From: Bin87 sp026710825
Lineage (GTDB): Bacteria; Chloroflexota; Dehalococcoidia; Lucifugimonadales; UBA3495
Direction: 5' to 3'
Length of the DNA: 64,000 bases
Assembly (NCBI GenBank): GCA_965232815.1
Contig: OZ247427.1
Coordinates: 1,798,001-1,862,000 of the forward strand
Below the pieces are notes generated by a model. It did not search any database. It had not been told where the DNA came from and saw only the letters and a list, made by a program, of their open reading frames with translations. Of the stretch, positions 48,876 through 57,800 are shown in pieces (position 1 is the first letter of the stretch; every line of letters starts with the position of its first letter). The translations under genes and the position numbers were made by a program.

Positions 48876-50312
48876 TCAGGCGTCTTTGGTCAGGTTGGTC
48901 AGGAACTCCGAGTTCGTGCGGGTCCTCGCCAGCCGCTCCAGCACCCTCTTGGTGGCGTCGCCCATGTTGGCCTGGTCGCCGCCCGATGCCAGCGTGACCA
49001 TCCGGCGCAGCAGCCAGATCTGCGGAACCGCCTCTGCGTCGTACAGCAATTCCTCTCTGCGTGTCCCGCTGCGCACCACGTCGATGGCAGGGAAGTAACG
49101 CTGGTCCGCCAGCCGACGGTCGAGGTGCAACTCCATGTTGCCCGTGCCCTTGAACTCCTCGTAGATCACCTCGTCCATCCGGCTGCCCGTGTCCAACAGG
49201 CACGTGGCGATGATGGTCAGCGATCCCCCCTCTTCCAGGTTTCGCGCGGCCCCAATGAACCGCTTGGCCGGGTACAACGCCGCCGGGTCAATTCCGCCAG
49301 ATAACGTCCGCCCAGAGGTCGGCAGCGCCAGGTTGTAAGCGCGCGTCAGCCGGGTGATGCTGTCCAGGAGGATCACCACGTCGCGTCCCGTCTCGGTCAT
49401 TCGCTTGGCACGCTCAACCGCCAGTTCTGCAACTCGGCACTGCTCTTCAACCGACTCATCGAACGTCGACGCGAACACGTCGCCTACCACCGCCCTGCGC
49501 ATCTCCGTCACTTCCTCCGGCCGCTCACCGATGAGCACCACCATCAGGATCACTTCCGGTCGGTTCTCCGTGATCGCCGCGGCAATCTGCCGCAGCACTG
49601 TGGTCTTGCCGGCCTTCGGTGGCGATACGACCAGTCCCCGTTGCCCCAATCCGATTGGCGCGAACAGGTCGATCATCCGAGACGGCAACCCGCCCTGCGG
49701 GTTTTCCAGCACGATGTGGTCGTTGGGGAATATGGGCGTCAGGGATTCGAAAAGACGCCGGTTCGCCGGGGTCTGCTGCTCCGGCCCCAACAGGTTGATC
49801 TTGGTTACCCGCGTCAGGCCGTAGTGGCGCTCGCCGTCCTTGGGCGGCCGCACCGTGCCCACCACCGTGTCGCCGGTCTTCAGGTTGGACCGTCTGATCT
49901 GCGACTGCCCCACGAAAACGTCGCCTGCCACGGGCGGATATTGCATCGAACGCAAAAGCCCATGACCGGCGTCCATGACCTCGAGCACGCCGGAGGCCAC
50001 CAGTTGGTTCCTGCCGGCAGCGGATTGTCGGATCCGGTGAAACAGCGCGTCTCGTCCCAACTCGGACAACGCGCCGTCGTCTCGCAATCCCACCTCCGGC
50101 GCGAGTTGCAGCAGATCTTCCTGCGACATCTTCGCCAGGTCTGCAATGTCCACCGGATTCGCGTCCTGCGCGCCTTCGGGGTGTTCGGTTAGTTCATCAT
50201 CGCCATCTTCGGCCCGCCCTCGGTCCATGACGAGCTTGGCGTCGTCATCTCCGGGTGGTGGGCGGCGGCGGCGGCGGGGGGCGGTTGTGGCCCCGGTGCG
50301 GGCGCGAACCAT
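48876..50312 (-). CDS. rho: Transcription termination factor Rho
   Basis: A 478-residue Rho helicase. The N terminus is basic (APRRRRRPPPGD), then an acidic stretch, then the RNA-binding CSD-like domain (YPPVAGDVFVGQSQIRRSNL). The ATPase has Walker A SPPKAGKTTVLRQIAA, Walker B VVILLDSITRLTRAYN, and the Q/R-loop region SGGIDPAALYPAKR. ATG 50312 is preceded by GGAGG, and the start lies 4 bp after the transaldolase stop. A longer frame upstream overlaps that gene and is not used. Confidence 0.97.
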   Translation of the reverse strand: MVRARTGATTAPRRRRRPPPGDDDAKLVMDRGRAEDGDDELTEHPEGAQDANPVDIADLAKMSQEDLLQLAPEVGLRDDGALSELGRDALFHRIRQSAAGRNQLVASGVLEVMDAGHGLLRSMQYPPVAGDVFVGQSQIRRSNLKTGDTVVGTVRPPKDGERHYGLTRVTKINLLGPEQQTPANRRLFESLTPIFPNDHIVLENPQGGLPSRMIDLFAPIGLGQRGLVVSPPKAGKTTVLRQIAAAITENRPEVILMVVLIGERPEEVTEMRRAVVGDVFASTFDESVEEQCRVAELAVERAKRMTETGRDVVILLDSITRLTRAYNLALPTSGRTLSGGIDPAALYPAKRFIGAARNLEEGGSLTIIATCLLDTGSRMDEVIYEEFKGTGNMELHLDRRLADQRYFPAIDVVRSGTRREELLYDAEAVPQIWLLRRMVTLASGGDQANMGDATKRVLERLARTRTNSEFLTNLTKDA

Positions 50313-50316
50313 ATCG

Positions 50317-50976
50317 TCAGCCTCCGGATGCTTGTTGCCAGTCCTGCAGGAATCTCGACAGGCCGGCATCGGTCAATGGGTGTTTGATCATCTGCGTCAG
50401 TACGTTGTAGGGCACGGTGGAAATGTCCGCGCCCGCGGCCGCCGCGGTCGTGCAGTGTCTCGCTCCGCGAATGCTTGCCGCCATCACCATGGTCTCAATG
50501 TCTTGCTCCCGGTACACGGCCACTATGTCGCGCACCAGCTCCATCCCGTCCTGTCCAATGTCGTCCAACCGGCCCACGAACGGACTCACCACGGTGCTGC
50601 CGGCGTTGGCCCCCAGCAGGGCCTGATTCACGGTGAACACCAGCGTCTGGTTGATGTGGATGCCGTCTCGCGCCAGTGCGCTGATCGCCTTGAACCCCTC
50701 CTCGGTGCTCGGAATCTTCACCCAGGGGTTGGGAATCCATTCGGCGATGTCCCGACCCTCGGCGATCATCCCCGCCGCGTCGGTGCTCACCACCTCCACC
50801 GATATCGGTCCGTCGATTATGTCGGCGATTTCCTGCACGGCCGCTCGGTAGCCGGCCGCGCCGCCGATTCCCTCTTTCGCAGCCAGCGATGGGTTGGTGG
50901 TTATGCCGGAAATAACGCCCAGCTCCGCGCCGGCGCGAATTTCGTCGATGTTTGCGGTATCCAGAAAGAGTTTCAC
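50317..50976 (-). CDS. Transaldolase / fructose-6-phosphate aldolase-type (short form)
   Basis: A 219-residue TIM-barrel enzyme of the short transaldolase (TalC/FSA) group, transferring a dihydroxyacetone unit through a Schiff base. MKLFLDTANIDEI, the active-site lysine in PWVKIPSTEEGFKAI, then NQTLVFTVNQALLGANAG and SPFVGRLDDIG. The length fits the short form. It lies between pyrG and rho in one transcript direction. Confidence 0.92.
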   Translation of the reverse strand: MKLFLDTANIDEIRAGAELGVISGITTNPSLAAKEGIGGAAGYRAAVQEIADIIDGPISVEVVSTDAAGMIAEGRDIAEWIPNPWVKIPSTEEGFKAISALARDGIHINQTLVFTVNQALLGANAGSTVVSPFVGRLDDIGQDGMELVRDIVAVYREQDIETMVMAASIRGARHCTTAAAAGADISTVPYNVLTQMIKHPLTDAGLSRFLQDWQQASGG

Positions 50977-51155
50977 TGCTTATCCCTCGATCCGTTTGTC
51001 TCGTCCTTATCCTCTAAAACCGTCGCTTATGCGACCTCGGCGCGGCGTCTTATGGCCGGCGCCGTTGCGCGCGAAGAGTAGAACGTTGCCTGGGTCGGCG
51101 ATATGCTGCCGCTGCGCCGGTGGCCCATTGCGATTGAAAAATTCTGCTGTCAGCT

Positions 51156-52817
51156 CTACTGAGTTGAGAATGACCACCAACCCGGTCGGTTGAATGGCAA
51201 CTGCTTGCCCTCCCGCACCGTGTTCCCGGCCTCGCCCATCAGGGCGCTGAACAGCGGATGCGGTCGGTTCGGGCGCGACTGAAATTCAGGATGAAACTGC
51301 ACGCCCACCATGAAAGGATGATTGGGTACTTCCGCCGCTTCCACCAGCTCCCCGTCCGGTGAAAGTCCGCTCATCACCATGCCGGATGCCTCCAGCGACT
51401 CGCGGTACTTGTTGTTGACCTCGTAGCGGTGCCGGTGCCGCTCCATAACCTCGGAACGGTCCTTGCCGTACGCCTGCGCTACCTGGGTGTTGCTCTGGGG
51501 CCGGCAGGGATACTGCCCCAATCGCATCGTCCCGCCCAGGTCCGTGATCGCCCTCTGTCCGTGCATTATATCGATCACCGGATGCTCGCAATCCGGATCC
51601 AGCTCCGACGAATTCGCCCAGCGCAGGCCGGCCACCTCCCGCGCCCAGTCGATCACCATCACCTGCATCCCCAGGCAGAGTCCCAGGTACGGCACCTTTT
51701 TGTCCCGTGCGTATCGGCTGGTTTCCACCATGCCCTGCACTCCCCGCGGGCCAAAACCGCCGGGAACCACGATGCCGCAGACATCATTCAGATACTCGTC
51801 CGGCCCGTCCCGTTCCACGGCCTCCGAATGCACCCAGCGCACCTCCGCGCGCAATCCGCACGATGCCGCCGCGTGTCGCAGCGCTTCCCGCACCGACATG
51901 TACGAGTCCGGATACTCCACGTACTTGCCCACGATGGCGATCGGCACCGTCCGCTCGGCGGCGTTCATCCGGTCGATCAGGCTGTACCATTCGCCCAGAT
52001 CCCGCTGCCCGTCCAGGCTCAACGACTGCGAAAGGAAGCGCCCCAGGCCGAATTCCTCCATGATCAACGGCACCTCGTACACGTTGTTCACGGTCGGCAT
52101 CGGGAACACCGCTTCCGTTTCCACGTCACAAAACAGGGACAGCTTCTCCTGGATACTCCGGGTGACCTCGGTATCGCTGCGGCAGATCAGCGCGTCCGGC
52201 TGGATTCCGATGCTCCGCAGTTCCTTTACGCTGTGCTGCGTCGGTTTGGTTTTCAACTCCTCCGACGCCGAGATGTACGGCAGCAGCGTCAGGTGCATGT
52301 AGAAAACATTCTGCCGGCCCACCGTATTGCGCATCTGCCGTATCGCTTCCAGGAAGGGTAGGCCTTCGATGTCTCCCACCGTGCCGCCCACTTCGACCAC
52401 CACCACGTCCGAGTTGGATTTCTCCGCCAGGCTGATCAGCCGGTCTTTGATCTCGTTCGTAAGATGCGGCACCGTCTGGATCGTCCCGCCCAAGAAATCG
52501 CCGCGCCGCTCGCGCGTTATCAGTTCCAGGTACGCCTGGCCCGCTGTGACGTTGCTGTCCCGCGTCAGTTCCACGTCGATGAAACGCTCGTAATGGCCCA
52601 GGTCCAGGTCGGTTTCGCCCCCGTCCTTGGTGACGAATACCTCGCCATGCTGGTACGGGGACATCGTCCCCGGGTCCACGTTCAGGTAGGGGTCCAGCTT
52701 CACGACGGTCACTGACAGACCTTGACTTTTCAGGATGCGACCAATTGACGCAACGCAGATGCCCTTGCCAATGGAGCTAACCACGCCCCCGGTTACGAAA
52801 ATGTACTTAGTGGGCAT
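51156..52817 (-). CDS. pyrG: CTP synthase
   Basis: A 553-residue enzyme making CTP from UTP, ATP and glutamine. The synthetase half opens TKYIFVTGGVVSSIGKGICV, with GGTVGDIEGLPFLEAIRQMR. The glutaminase half has GFGPRGVQGM, the nucleophile in GLCLGMQVMVI and FHPEFQSRP. Normal length. It is first in the pyrG-transaldolase-rho series and divergent from the secreted protein gene. Confidence 0.97.
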   Translation of the reverse strand: MPTKYIFVTGGVVSSIGKGICVASIGRILKSQGLSVTVVKLDPYLNVDPGTMSPYQHGEVFVTKDGGETDLDLGHYERFIDVELTRDSNVTAGQAYLELITRERRGDFLGGTIQTVPHLTNEIKDRLISLAEKSNSDVVVVEVGGTVGDIEGLPFLEAIRQMRNTVGRQNVFYMHLTLLPYISASEELKTKPTQHSVKELRSIGIQPDALICRSDTEVTRSIQEKLSLFCDVETEAVFPMPTVNNVYEVPLIMEEFGLGRFLSQSLSLDGQRDLGEWYSLIDRMNAAERTVPIAIVGKYVEYPDSYMSVREALRHAAASCGLRAEVRWVHSEAVERDGPDEYLNDVCGIVVPGGFGPRGVQGMVETSRYARDKKVPYLGLCLGMQVMVIDWAREVAGLRWANSSELDPDCEHPVIDIMHGQRAITDLGGTMRLGQYPCRPQSNTQVAQAYGKDRSEVMERHRHRYEVNNKYRESLEASGMVMSGLSPDGELVEAAEVPNHPFMVGVQFHPEFQSRPNRPHPLFSALMGEAGNTVREGKQLPFNRPGWWSFSTQ

Positions 52818-53255
52818 ACACGCCTGGTGAAATCGACGCCCGCGTCCTCATCTTGGTGAGGCCCGTCACGCCAACATGCACAACATTGTTCGCGTCAACG
52901 GGGCGATTCTTGCTGGAAAGAAGTTGAACGCCCGGAGGGGTTCCCGTCGGTCGGTTCAACTGGATAGGTCAGTACGCAATGCAAGCAACACGGAATACGC
53001 ACCACCCATAACGTCCACATACTACAACGCCCGCCCGGGGTAGTCAAGAAACCCATTTGCGTCGCATGCCCACTTTCGCGCCGTTCGCCGAGGACTCACT
53101 CGCATTGACAATCCATGCCCTGCGTAATAGCCTTAATATTATAAATAGCAATAAATCATATTGCATCATTTGATGCGTCCTCGATAAGTATTCCCCGCGC
53201 ACCGTCGCCGGTCCAGCGCCGTCGTCAATAACCAAAACACACGGAGGATACCGAT
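52818..53255. other. Divergent promoter region, AT-rich toward the right
   Basis: 438 bp without a gene between pyrG and the secreted protein gene. It holds an AT-rich block at 53135-53172, a TTGACA at 53105-53110 without a well-spaced -10, and a 14-bp palindrome GCATCATTTGATGC at 53163-53176 that could be an operator. Confidence 0.5.
53163..53176. promoter_or_regulatory. Short palindrome upstream of the secreted protein gene
   Basis: GCATCA-TT-TGATGC, a perfect 14-bp palindrome ~80 bp before the start of the 626-residue secreted protein. A dimeric repressor could bind here. Confidence 0.4.
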
Positions 53256-55136
53256 ATGATCAAGATACACGGCAGCTTCCTCGATATGAGGTTCGGAAGA
53301 ACGGGCAGAACCAGCGCCGTAGCGCTCTTGTGCCTGTTGGGCATCATCGGCTTGGCCATCCTCAGCGCTGAGCTTGCAGTGCCGCAAGGCGAGGTGTCGG
53401 CGGCTCCGGCGAGGAGCGCCTACGAGCCTTGGCTGGAGATCAACTGTCTGGAAACCGTTGTTGAAGAGGGTGACGACTTTCGACTCATCGTAAACAAGAA
53501 ATTCGACTCCGAGTGGCCCCACAAGACCATAAAGGTGTGGTGGTATACGCACCCGATCACGGCGGACGCCACCGACTACGAGCACCTGCACCAGGAACGG
53601 CAGGCCAGCAACGGCTACCAGTCGGAACACGGCCGCATGGGCCGCAACTTCCACACCTTGGAGGACAATTACCCAGAGGACGACGAGACCTTCATCGTCG
53701 AGTTCCTCAACGCCGTTAGCAAAGGCCACGACGGCAAGTGCGAAATCACCATCACCGACGACGACGGCGTGGGAATCCATGACATCGAGATCACCTCCGT
53801 CCCCCAGGAACTCGATGCCCCGGCAAATGATCAACCCAAGGTCGCGTACACGGCGGGCGACGTCATCGAAATCACGGCGCATTTCACCGGCGACGTGACC
53901 ACCATAAACCCCGACACCGGCGAACAGTCCGACTACGCCGGAATATACATCCAGGTTGGAGAGAACCGCCGGTTCGCGTCCTACCTGCGCAACTACGGCG
54001 ACGACTCCCTCGTATTCGGCTACAAGGTGCAGGCGGATGATGCCGACGCCAACGGCATCAGCGTCGAGGACGGCGGACCCGGGACCGGCCTCGGGTACAA
54101 CTCGAACCAGCGCGACGGCGGAATCTGGATCGTCGAAACCGGCAGCAGCCGGATCAACCGCCTGTTCCACGGCCTCGACGACGACCCAGCCCATCCGGTG
54201 GTGCAGGTGAAGATCGAGGAGCCAACCATCACACCGCCGACCGACAACGACACCACACCGGTGCTTCCGCCTGAGCCGGACCCGCCACCCCACGCGTGGA
54301 TGGAAGACGCCGTCGTGTTCGACAACGGCCTCTTTCACGTTGAACACGGCGAACTCACCGAGGATGACGGCGGCCGGGACTCGTTCAGCTTCCCCGCGGT
54401 CGGCGGCGAGCAATACATCATCGAAGTGGAAAGCCGGATGGCAATCCAGGAAGACGGCGGCACGCTCTATGTTGATAACCACCTGATCGATCCCAGCATC
54501 CTGGAAATCGTGAACGAACAGGGCGAGCAGGTGATGGGCGAGCAGGACGGAGGCGGGTTCATCTGGAATTGGGCGCGCGCATATTTCGAGCCGGACGACG
54601 ACGGAACCTACTACATCGCGGTCGGCTCCGGCGCCCAGGCTCGTGGCTACCTGGGCCACTACACCATCTCGGTCCGCCAGGACGACCACGCCGATGACGA
54701 ACGCACTCAGCCCGGCGTTGTCATCCACCCCGGACAGTCCATCACTGCCTGCATAGATTCGGACATCGGCCCTGACGAGGCCAATCCACACGCCTGGGCC
54801 TGGGCGGAAACCGGCGCGGACGACGCCGTACCCCGGTGGGGCATCGAGTCTGCGGACGACAAGGACGTGTTCCGCTTCGAAATCGCAGATGCCGGTACAT
54901 ATCGTATCGAAATGGTCGACGGCCCGGACGGCGTGGGCCTGTGGGCAGTCTGGTACGCGGACGGCTGGGGCGACTACCTTTCCCACGAAGGCCCGGTGGA
55001 GTCCTTTACGTCAGACTTCGAGGCCGGCACGCACTACTTCGCGGTCGGAACTCCGTACCACAGCATCGGCAACACCGGCCTCTACACCGTGTCCCTCACC
55101 GCAGTCGAGGACGGCGACTCCTCAAACGGCGGATAG
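53256..55136 (+). CDS. Large secreted protein with Calx-beta-like and PPC-like domains
   Basis: A 626-residue acidic exported protein. It has a signal sequence (residues ~20-50, TSAVALLCLLGIIGLAILSA). A Calx-beta-like module covers ~60-170 (ETVVEEGDDFRLIVNKKF, then EDDETFIVEFLNAV and ITITDDDG). A middle beta domain of ~150 residues and a Pro/Asp linker (TPPTDNDTTPVLPPEPDPPP) follow. Two PPC-like modules end it (DSFSFPAVGGEQYIIEVES and KDVFRFEIADAGTYRIEMVD). No catalytic domain is visible; likely a Ca2+-dependent adhesive or surface-layer protein. Related proteins in this group are often paralogous. Confidence 0.8.
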   Translation: MIKIHGSFLDMRFGRTGRTSAVALLCLLGIIGLAILSAELAVPQGEVSAAPARSAYEPWLEINCLETVVEEGDDFRLIVNKKFDSEWPHKTIKVWWYTHPITADATDYEHLHQERQASNGYQSEHGRMGRNFHTLEDNYPEDDETFIVEFLNAVSKGHDGKCEITITDDDGVGIHDIEITSVPQELDAPANDQPKVAYTAGDVIEITAHFTGDVTTINPDTGEQSDYAGIYIQVGENRRFASYLRNYGDDSLVFGYKVQADDADANGISVEDGGPGTGLGYNSNQRDGGIWIVETGSSRINRLFHGLDDDPAHPVVQVKIEEPTITPPTDNDTTPVLPPEPDPPPHAWMEDAVVFDNGLFHVEHGELTEDDGGRDSFSFPAVGGEQYIIEVESRMAIQEDGGTLYVDNHLIDPSILEIVNEQGEQVMGEQDGGGFIWNWARAYFEPDDDGTYYIAVGSGAQARGYLGHYTISVRQDDHADDERTQPGVVIHPGQSITACIDSDIGPDEANPHAWAWAETGADDAVPRWGIESADDKDVFRFEIADAGTYRIEMVDGPDGVGLWAVWYADGWGDYLSHEGPVESFTSDFEAGTHYFAVGTPYHSIGNTGLYTVSLTAVEDGDSSNGG

Positions 55137-55153
55137 GAAGAACCCCGGCAACC

Positions 55154-55174
55154 ACCGACTCCACGGGAGTCGGT
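55154..55174 (+). terminator. Stem-loop after the secreted protein gene
   Basis: A perfect 9-bp stem ACCGACTCC/GGAGTCGGT around ACG, 17 bp after the stop. No T-run follows, so it may work in a Rho-dependent or mRNA-stabilising way. Confidence 0.5.
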
Positions 55175-55343
55175 ACCGGGCAATGGGGCGGTATCGCTAT
55201 CGGCGGTGTCGCTCCTATTCGCTTGCCGACTCAGGCTTTCGCGCCCTCCCGTCCCGACCGCGCATCATCCTCCCCAGTCGACGATTTGCCACCTGACGCC
55301 GGTGAATCTACAATCGTCGGCACCACATCGGAGGGAAACGATT

Positions 55344-56048
55344 ATGAAACTATTGGTAATCTCGGGTGGACGCCACCCGTACGAAGAATCCACCCCCATC
55401 CTGGAATCGTTCCTCAAGGGCGCCGGCCACGACGTCACCGTCACCGAGGACGCATCCGTCCTGGCCGACCGGTCGGCGATGAACAGTTACGACGTCCTGG
55501 TCTTCAACACCCGCCGCGAAAACGTCCCCGACTTCGGCGACTGGACTCTCACCGCCGATCAGATGGACGGCATGAAGGACTTCATCAGCGGCGGCAAGGG
55601 CTTCGTCTGCATCCACATCGCAACGTGCGTCGCCGCGGCCTGGCCCGAGTACCACGAGATCACCGGCGGCGGCTGGATCTCCGGCACCAGCTATCACCCG
55701 CCCTACGGCCACTTCACCGTCAACGTCAGCGACGCGGGACATCCCGGCTGCAGCGGCATCGCCGACTTCGACACCGATGATGAGCTGTACATGAACCTCG
55801 CCATCAAGGACGGCAACAACGTCTTCCTGACCGGCGACTCTGAGGGCGGCACCTGGCCCTGGGGCCCCGACCGGAACCCGACCCACATGCCCGGCGGCAC
55901 CTATCCCCTGGGTTGGACCCGTCAGTACGGCGACGGCAACGTCTTCGTCCTGCTGCTGGGACACGACGGCCGCAGCTTCGAGACGCCCGAGTTCCAGAAG
56001 ATCGTGCTCAACGGCGTAGAATGGTCCAACGCCAAAGTCCCCGCCTGA
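55344..56048 (+). CDS. ThuA-domain protein
   Basis: A 234-residue ThuA-like protein (glutamine amidotransferase-like fold): MKLLVISGGRHPYEES, FNTRRENVPDFG, MKDFISGGKGFVCIHIATC, EYHEITGGGWISGTSYHPP, and the C-terminal PLGWTRQYGDGNVFVLLLGH. ThuA-type proteins are linked with trehalose or other sugar catabolism. The position of the usual nucleophile is the cysteine in IHIATCVAAA. GGAGGG lies ~9 bp before ATG 55344. Confidence 0.86.
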   Translation: MKLLVISGGRHPYEESTPILESFLKGAGHDVTVTEDASVLADRSAMNSYDVLVFNTRRENVPDFGDWTLTADQMDGMKDFISGGKGFVCIHIATCVAAAWPEYHEITGGGWISGTSYHPPYGHFTVNVSDAGHPGCSGIADFDTDDELYMNLAIKDGNNVFLTGDSEGGTWPWGPDRNPTHMPGGTYPLGWTRQYGDGNVFVLLLGHDGRSFETPEFQKIVLNGVEWSNAKVPA

Positions 56049-56067
56049 CCCGTAAACGGTTATCCCA

Positions 56068-56102
56068 TGCGTAGGGGCGGGTTTCATACCCGCCCCTACG
56101 CG
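56068..56102. repeat. GTAGGGGCG-type palindrome, copy 9
   Basis: Arms GCGTAGGGGCG/CGCCCCTACGC with core GGTTT/ATACC, right after the ThuA gene. Confidence 0.92.
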
Positions 56103-56140
56103 TTGCAACGACATGGGCACGGCGTAGCGGGTTCAAAAAC

Positions 56141-56168
56141 GCAGGGGCGAATGTTCATTCGCCCCCGC
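56141..56168. repeat. GTAGGGGCG-type palindrome, copy 10
   Basis: Arms GCAGGGGCG/CGCCCCCGC and core AATG/CATT around T-T. It lies 38 bp from copy 9, between convergent genes. Confidence 0.88.
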
Positions 56169-56192
56169 AATGGCAACCGCCGTACGTCCCGC

Positions 56193-57362
56193 CTAACTTG
56201 CTCGTTCGGCGTACGCTTGCCGCGCCCGGTCTATCGCCCGCACCCGGCCGCTCACCAAATCGTCCTGCCGATCCTTGGCCCACTGGTTGGACGCCGCGGT
56301 GCTCAGCACGCTGCCCTGGAAGTGCGGCATCACATACCGCGCCATCAGCTCGTAGCTCTTCAGCATTTTCTCCCGGGGCGCCCAGTCGATGGTCTGCACC
56401 AGGAACGCGCCGAACCCTCCGCTCTGCTCGCCCAGCCGCTCGATGGCCTCGATGCAGTCGTCGGGCGTGCCGATGATCCAGCTGCCGGTGTCGGCCATGT
56501 TGTCGATCACCTTGTCCAGCGGGCCGTCGAACACCGGTTTGCGGCCGTTCGTCCCCTCGCTGTACTCCCGCAGGTAGCGCCCGGCGCCCATCCGCGCGTC
56601 GTTTAGGGCTTCTTCCTTGGACTCGGCCAGGTGAACCGGCAAAACCAGCCGCCAGTCGTCGCGGTTCATGGTGTTCCCATGCTCCGCCGCCGATTCCTCG
56701 GCGATGCTCCAGAGGCCCTGCAGATCCGACGGGCCGGCCGAAGGGTCCCTCGGCACCGTGATGGTGAGCACGGAGCAGCCGTGCTTGCCGGCCAGCGTCA
56801 CGCCCGCCGGCGACTGTACCGACGCCACCGCGGTGTGCATGTGCGGCCTCTGGTAAGGACGTAGCTGCAGCAGCCCTTCCCTCAGTTCAAACCAGTCGCT
56901 CTGGTACGTGATCGGCTCCGTCTCGGTGAACAACCGCAGGATGATGCCCAGGGACTCGTCCATGCGTTCCCGCTGCAGTTCGTGGGGGATGCCCATCATG
57001 TAGGCGTCGCCGGGCAGCGCGCCCGGGCCGACCCCGAACAGCACTCGCCCGTAGGTCATGTGGTCCAGTTGAACCATCCGGTTCGCCACCATCAGCGGGT
57101 GGTGGTACGGCAGGCTGACCACGCCGGTCCCCAGCTTGATGCGGTTGGTGCGTTGTGCGGCCGCCGCGATGAATACCTCCGGCGACGAGATGATCTCCCA
57201 GCCCGCGCTGTGGTGCTCGCCGACCCAGGCCTCGTCAAATCCCAGCTTGTCCAGCCACTCGATCAGTTCCAGGTCGCGCTCCATCGCCAGCGTCGGGTTT
57301 TCACCCACGCGATGGAATGGCCCCAGGAAGATTCCAAACTTCATCCGCTCCGGAAACGCCAT
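56193..57362 (-). CDS. LLM-class flavin-dependent oxidoreductase
   Basis: A 389-residue luciferase-like monooxygenase-fold protein that would use reduced FMN or F420. MKFGIFLGPFHRVGENPTLA, GFDEAWVGEHHSAGWEIISS, IKLGTGVVSLPYHHPLMVAN and RVLFGVGPGALPGDAYMMGI are all typical. GAGGAGG precedes ATG 57362. Substrate unknown; related enzymes oxidise alkanals, sulfonates or terpenoids. Confidence 0.92.
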   Translation of the reverse strand: MAFPERMKFGIFLGPFHRVGENPTLAMERDLELIEWLDKLGFDEAWVGEHHSAGWEIISSPEVFIAAAAQRTNRIKLGTGVVSLPYHHPLMVANRMVQLDHMTYGRVLFGVGPGALPGDAYMMGIPHELQRERMDESLGIILRLFTETEPITYQSDWFELREGLLQLRPYQRPHMHTAVASVQSPAGVTLAGKHGCSVLTITVPRDPSAGPSDLQGLWSIAEESAAEHGNTMNRDDWRLVLPVHLAESKEEALNDARMGAGRYLREYSEGTNGRKPVFDGPLDKVIDNMADTGSWIIGTPDDCIEAIERLGEQSGGFGAFLVQTIDWAPREKMLKSYELMARYVMPHFQGSVLSTAASNQWAKDRQDDLVSGRVRAIDRARQAYAERAS

Positions 57363-57672
57363 TTCTGGACCTCCTCTGGTCAGGCAATGCAACGGAGCGC
57401 AATCCCATCCAAAACGCAACGGATCCGTCCGATGGCCGCCCCAACTTGCCGCCATTCTGCGCCCACCCGTATTTCATGTCAATCAACCGACCTGATCGGG
57501 CCGACGCGCGCTCAGTTGGCCGGGAGAGCCAAAACGCAACGTCTCGAGATTCCAGAACCGTCGCGTCGTGTTGGTCTGTAGTGTCATGTTGCAATTCAGG
57601 CAAACGTTATATGCCACGAATTTCGTCTCATAATGGTATTGTGATACGTTTCACGATAATCAATCAGCCTGA

Positions 57673-57695
57673 TACAACGTATTGAGTTGTATAAT
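57673..57695 (+). promoter_or_regulatory. TATAAT box overlapping an inverted repeat
   Basis: TACAAC (57673-57678) and GTTGTA (57686-57691) form an inverted repeat that overlaps TATAAT at 57690-57695. A regulator bound here would cover the -10. A good -35 is not visible (CTGATA at 57669 is 15 bp away), so the promoter may be activator-dependent. Confidence 0.5.
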
Positions 57696-57755
57696 ACCGC
57701 CAACGTTGATATAGTGCCGCAATCAATTGACATCCACCTAGAAAACGATTTTCGT

Positions 57756-57776
57756 ATCAAGATCATTGATCTTGAT
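57756..57776. promoter_or_regulatory. Perfect 9-bp inverted repeat before the ABC operon
   Basis: ATCAAGATC-ATT-GATCTTGAT, ending 24 bp before the first start codon. As DNA it looks like a dimeric repressor site; as RNA it would be a leader hairpin near the ribosome site. Confidence 0.55.
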
Positions 57777-57800
57777 GTAGTTGCGGAATGAGGTACGATT

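Larger units (their letters stand above)
57363..57800. other. AT-rich divergent promoter region
   Basis: 438 bp without a gene between the LLM and the ABC permease genes. From 57600 on it is markedly AT-rich compared with the rest of the window. It holds a TATAAT at 57690-57695 within an inverted repeat, and a second, perfect inverted repeat at 57756-57776. Confidence 0.6.

Noticed and set aside
53166..54986. A 606-codon open frame on the minus strand.
   Set aside because: It mirrors the secreted protein gene on the plus strand, has a Val/Gly/Asp-biased composition and no domain or ribosome site.
3065..56168. Reading the dispersed palindromes as a CRISPR array.
   Set aside because: Copies are kilobases apart, not regularly spaced, and no cas genes are present.
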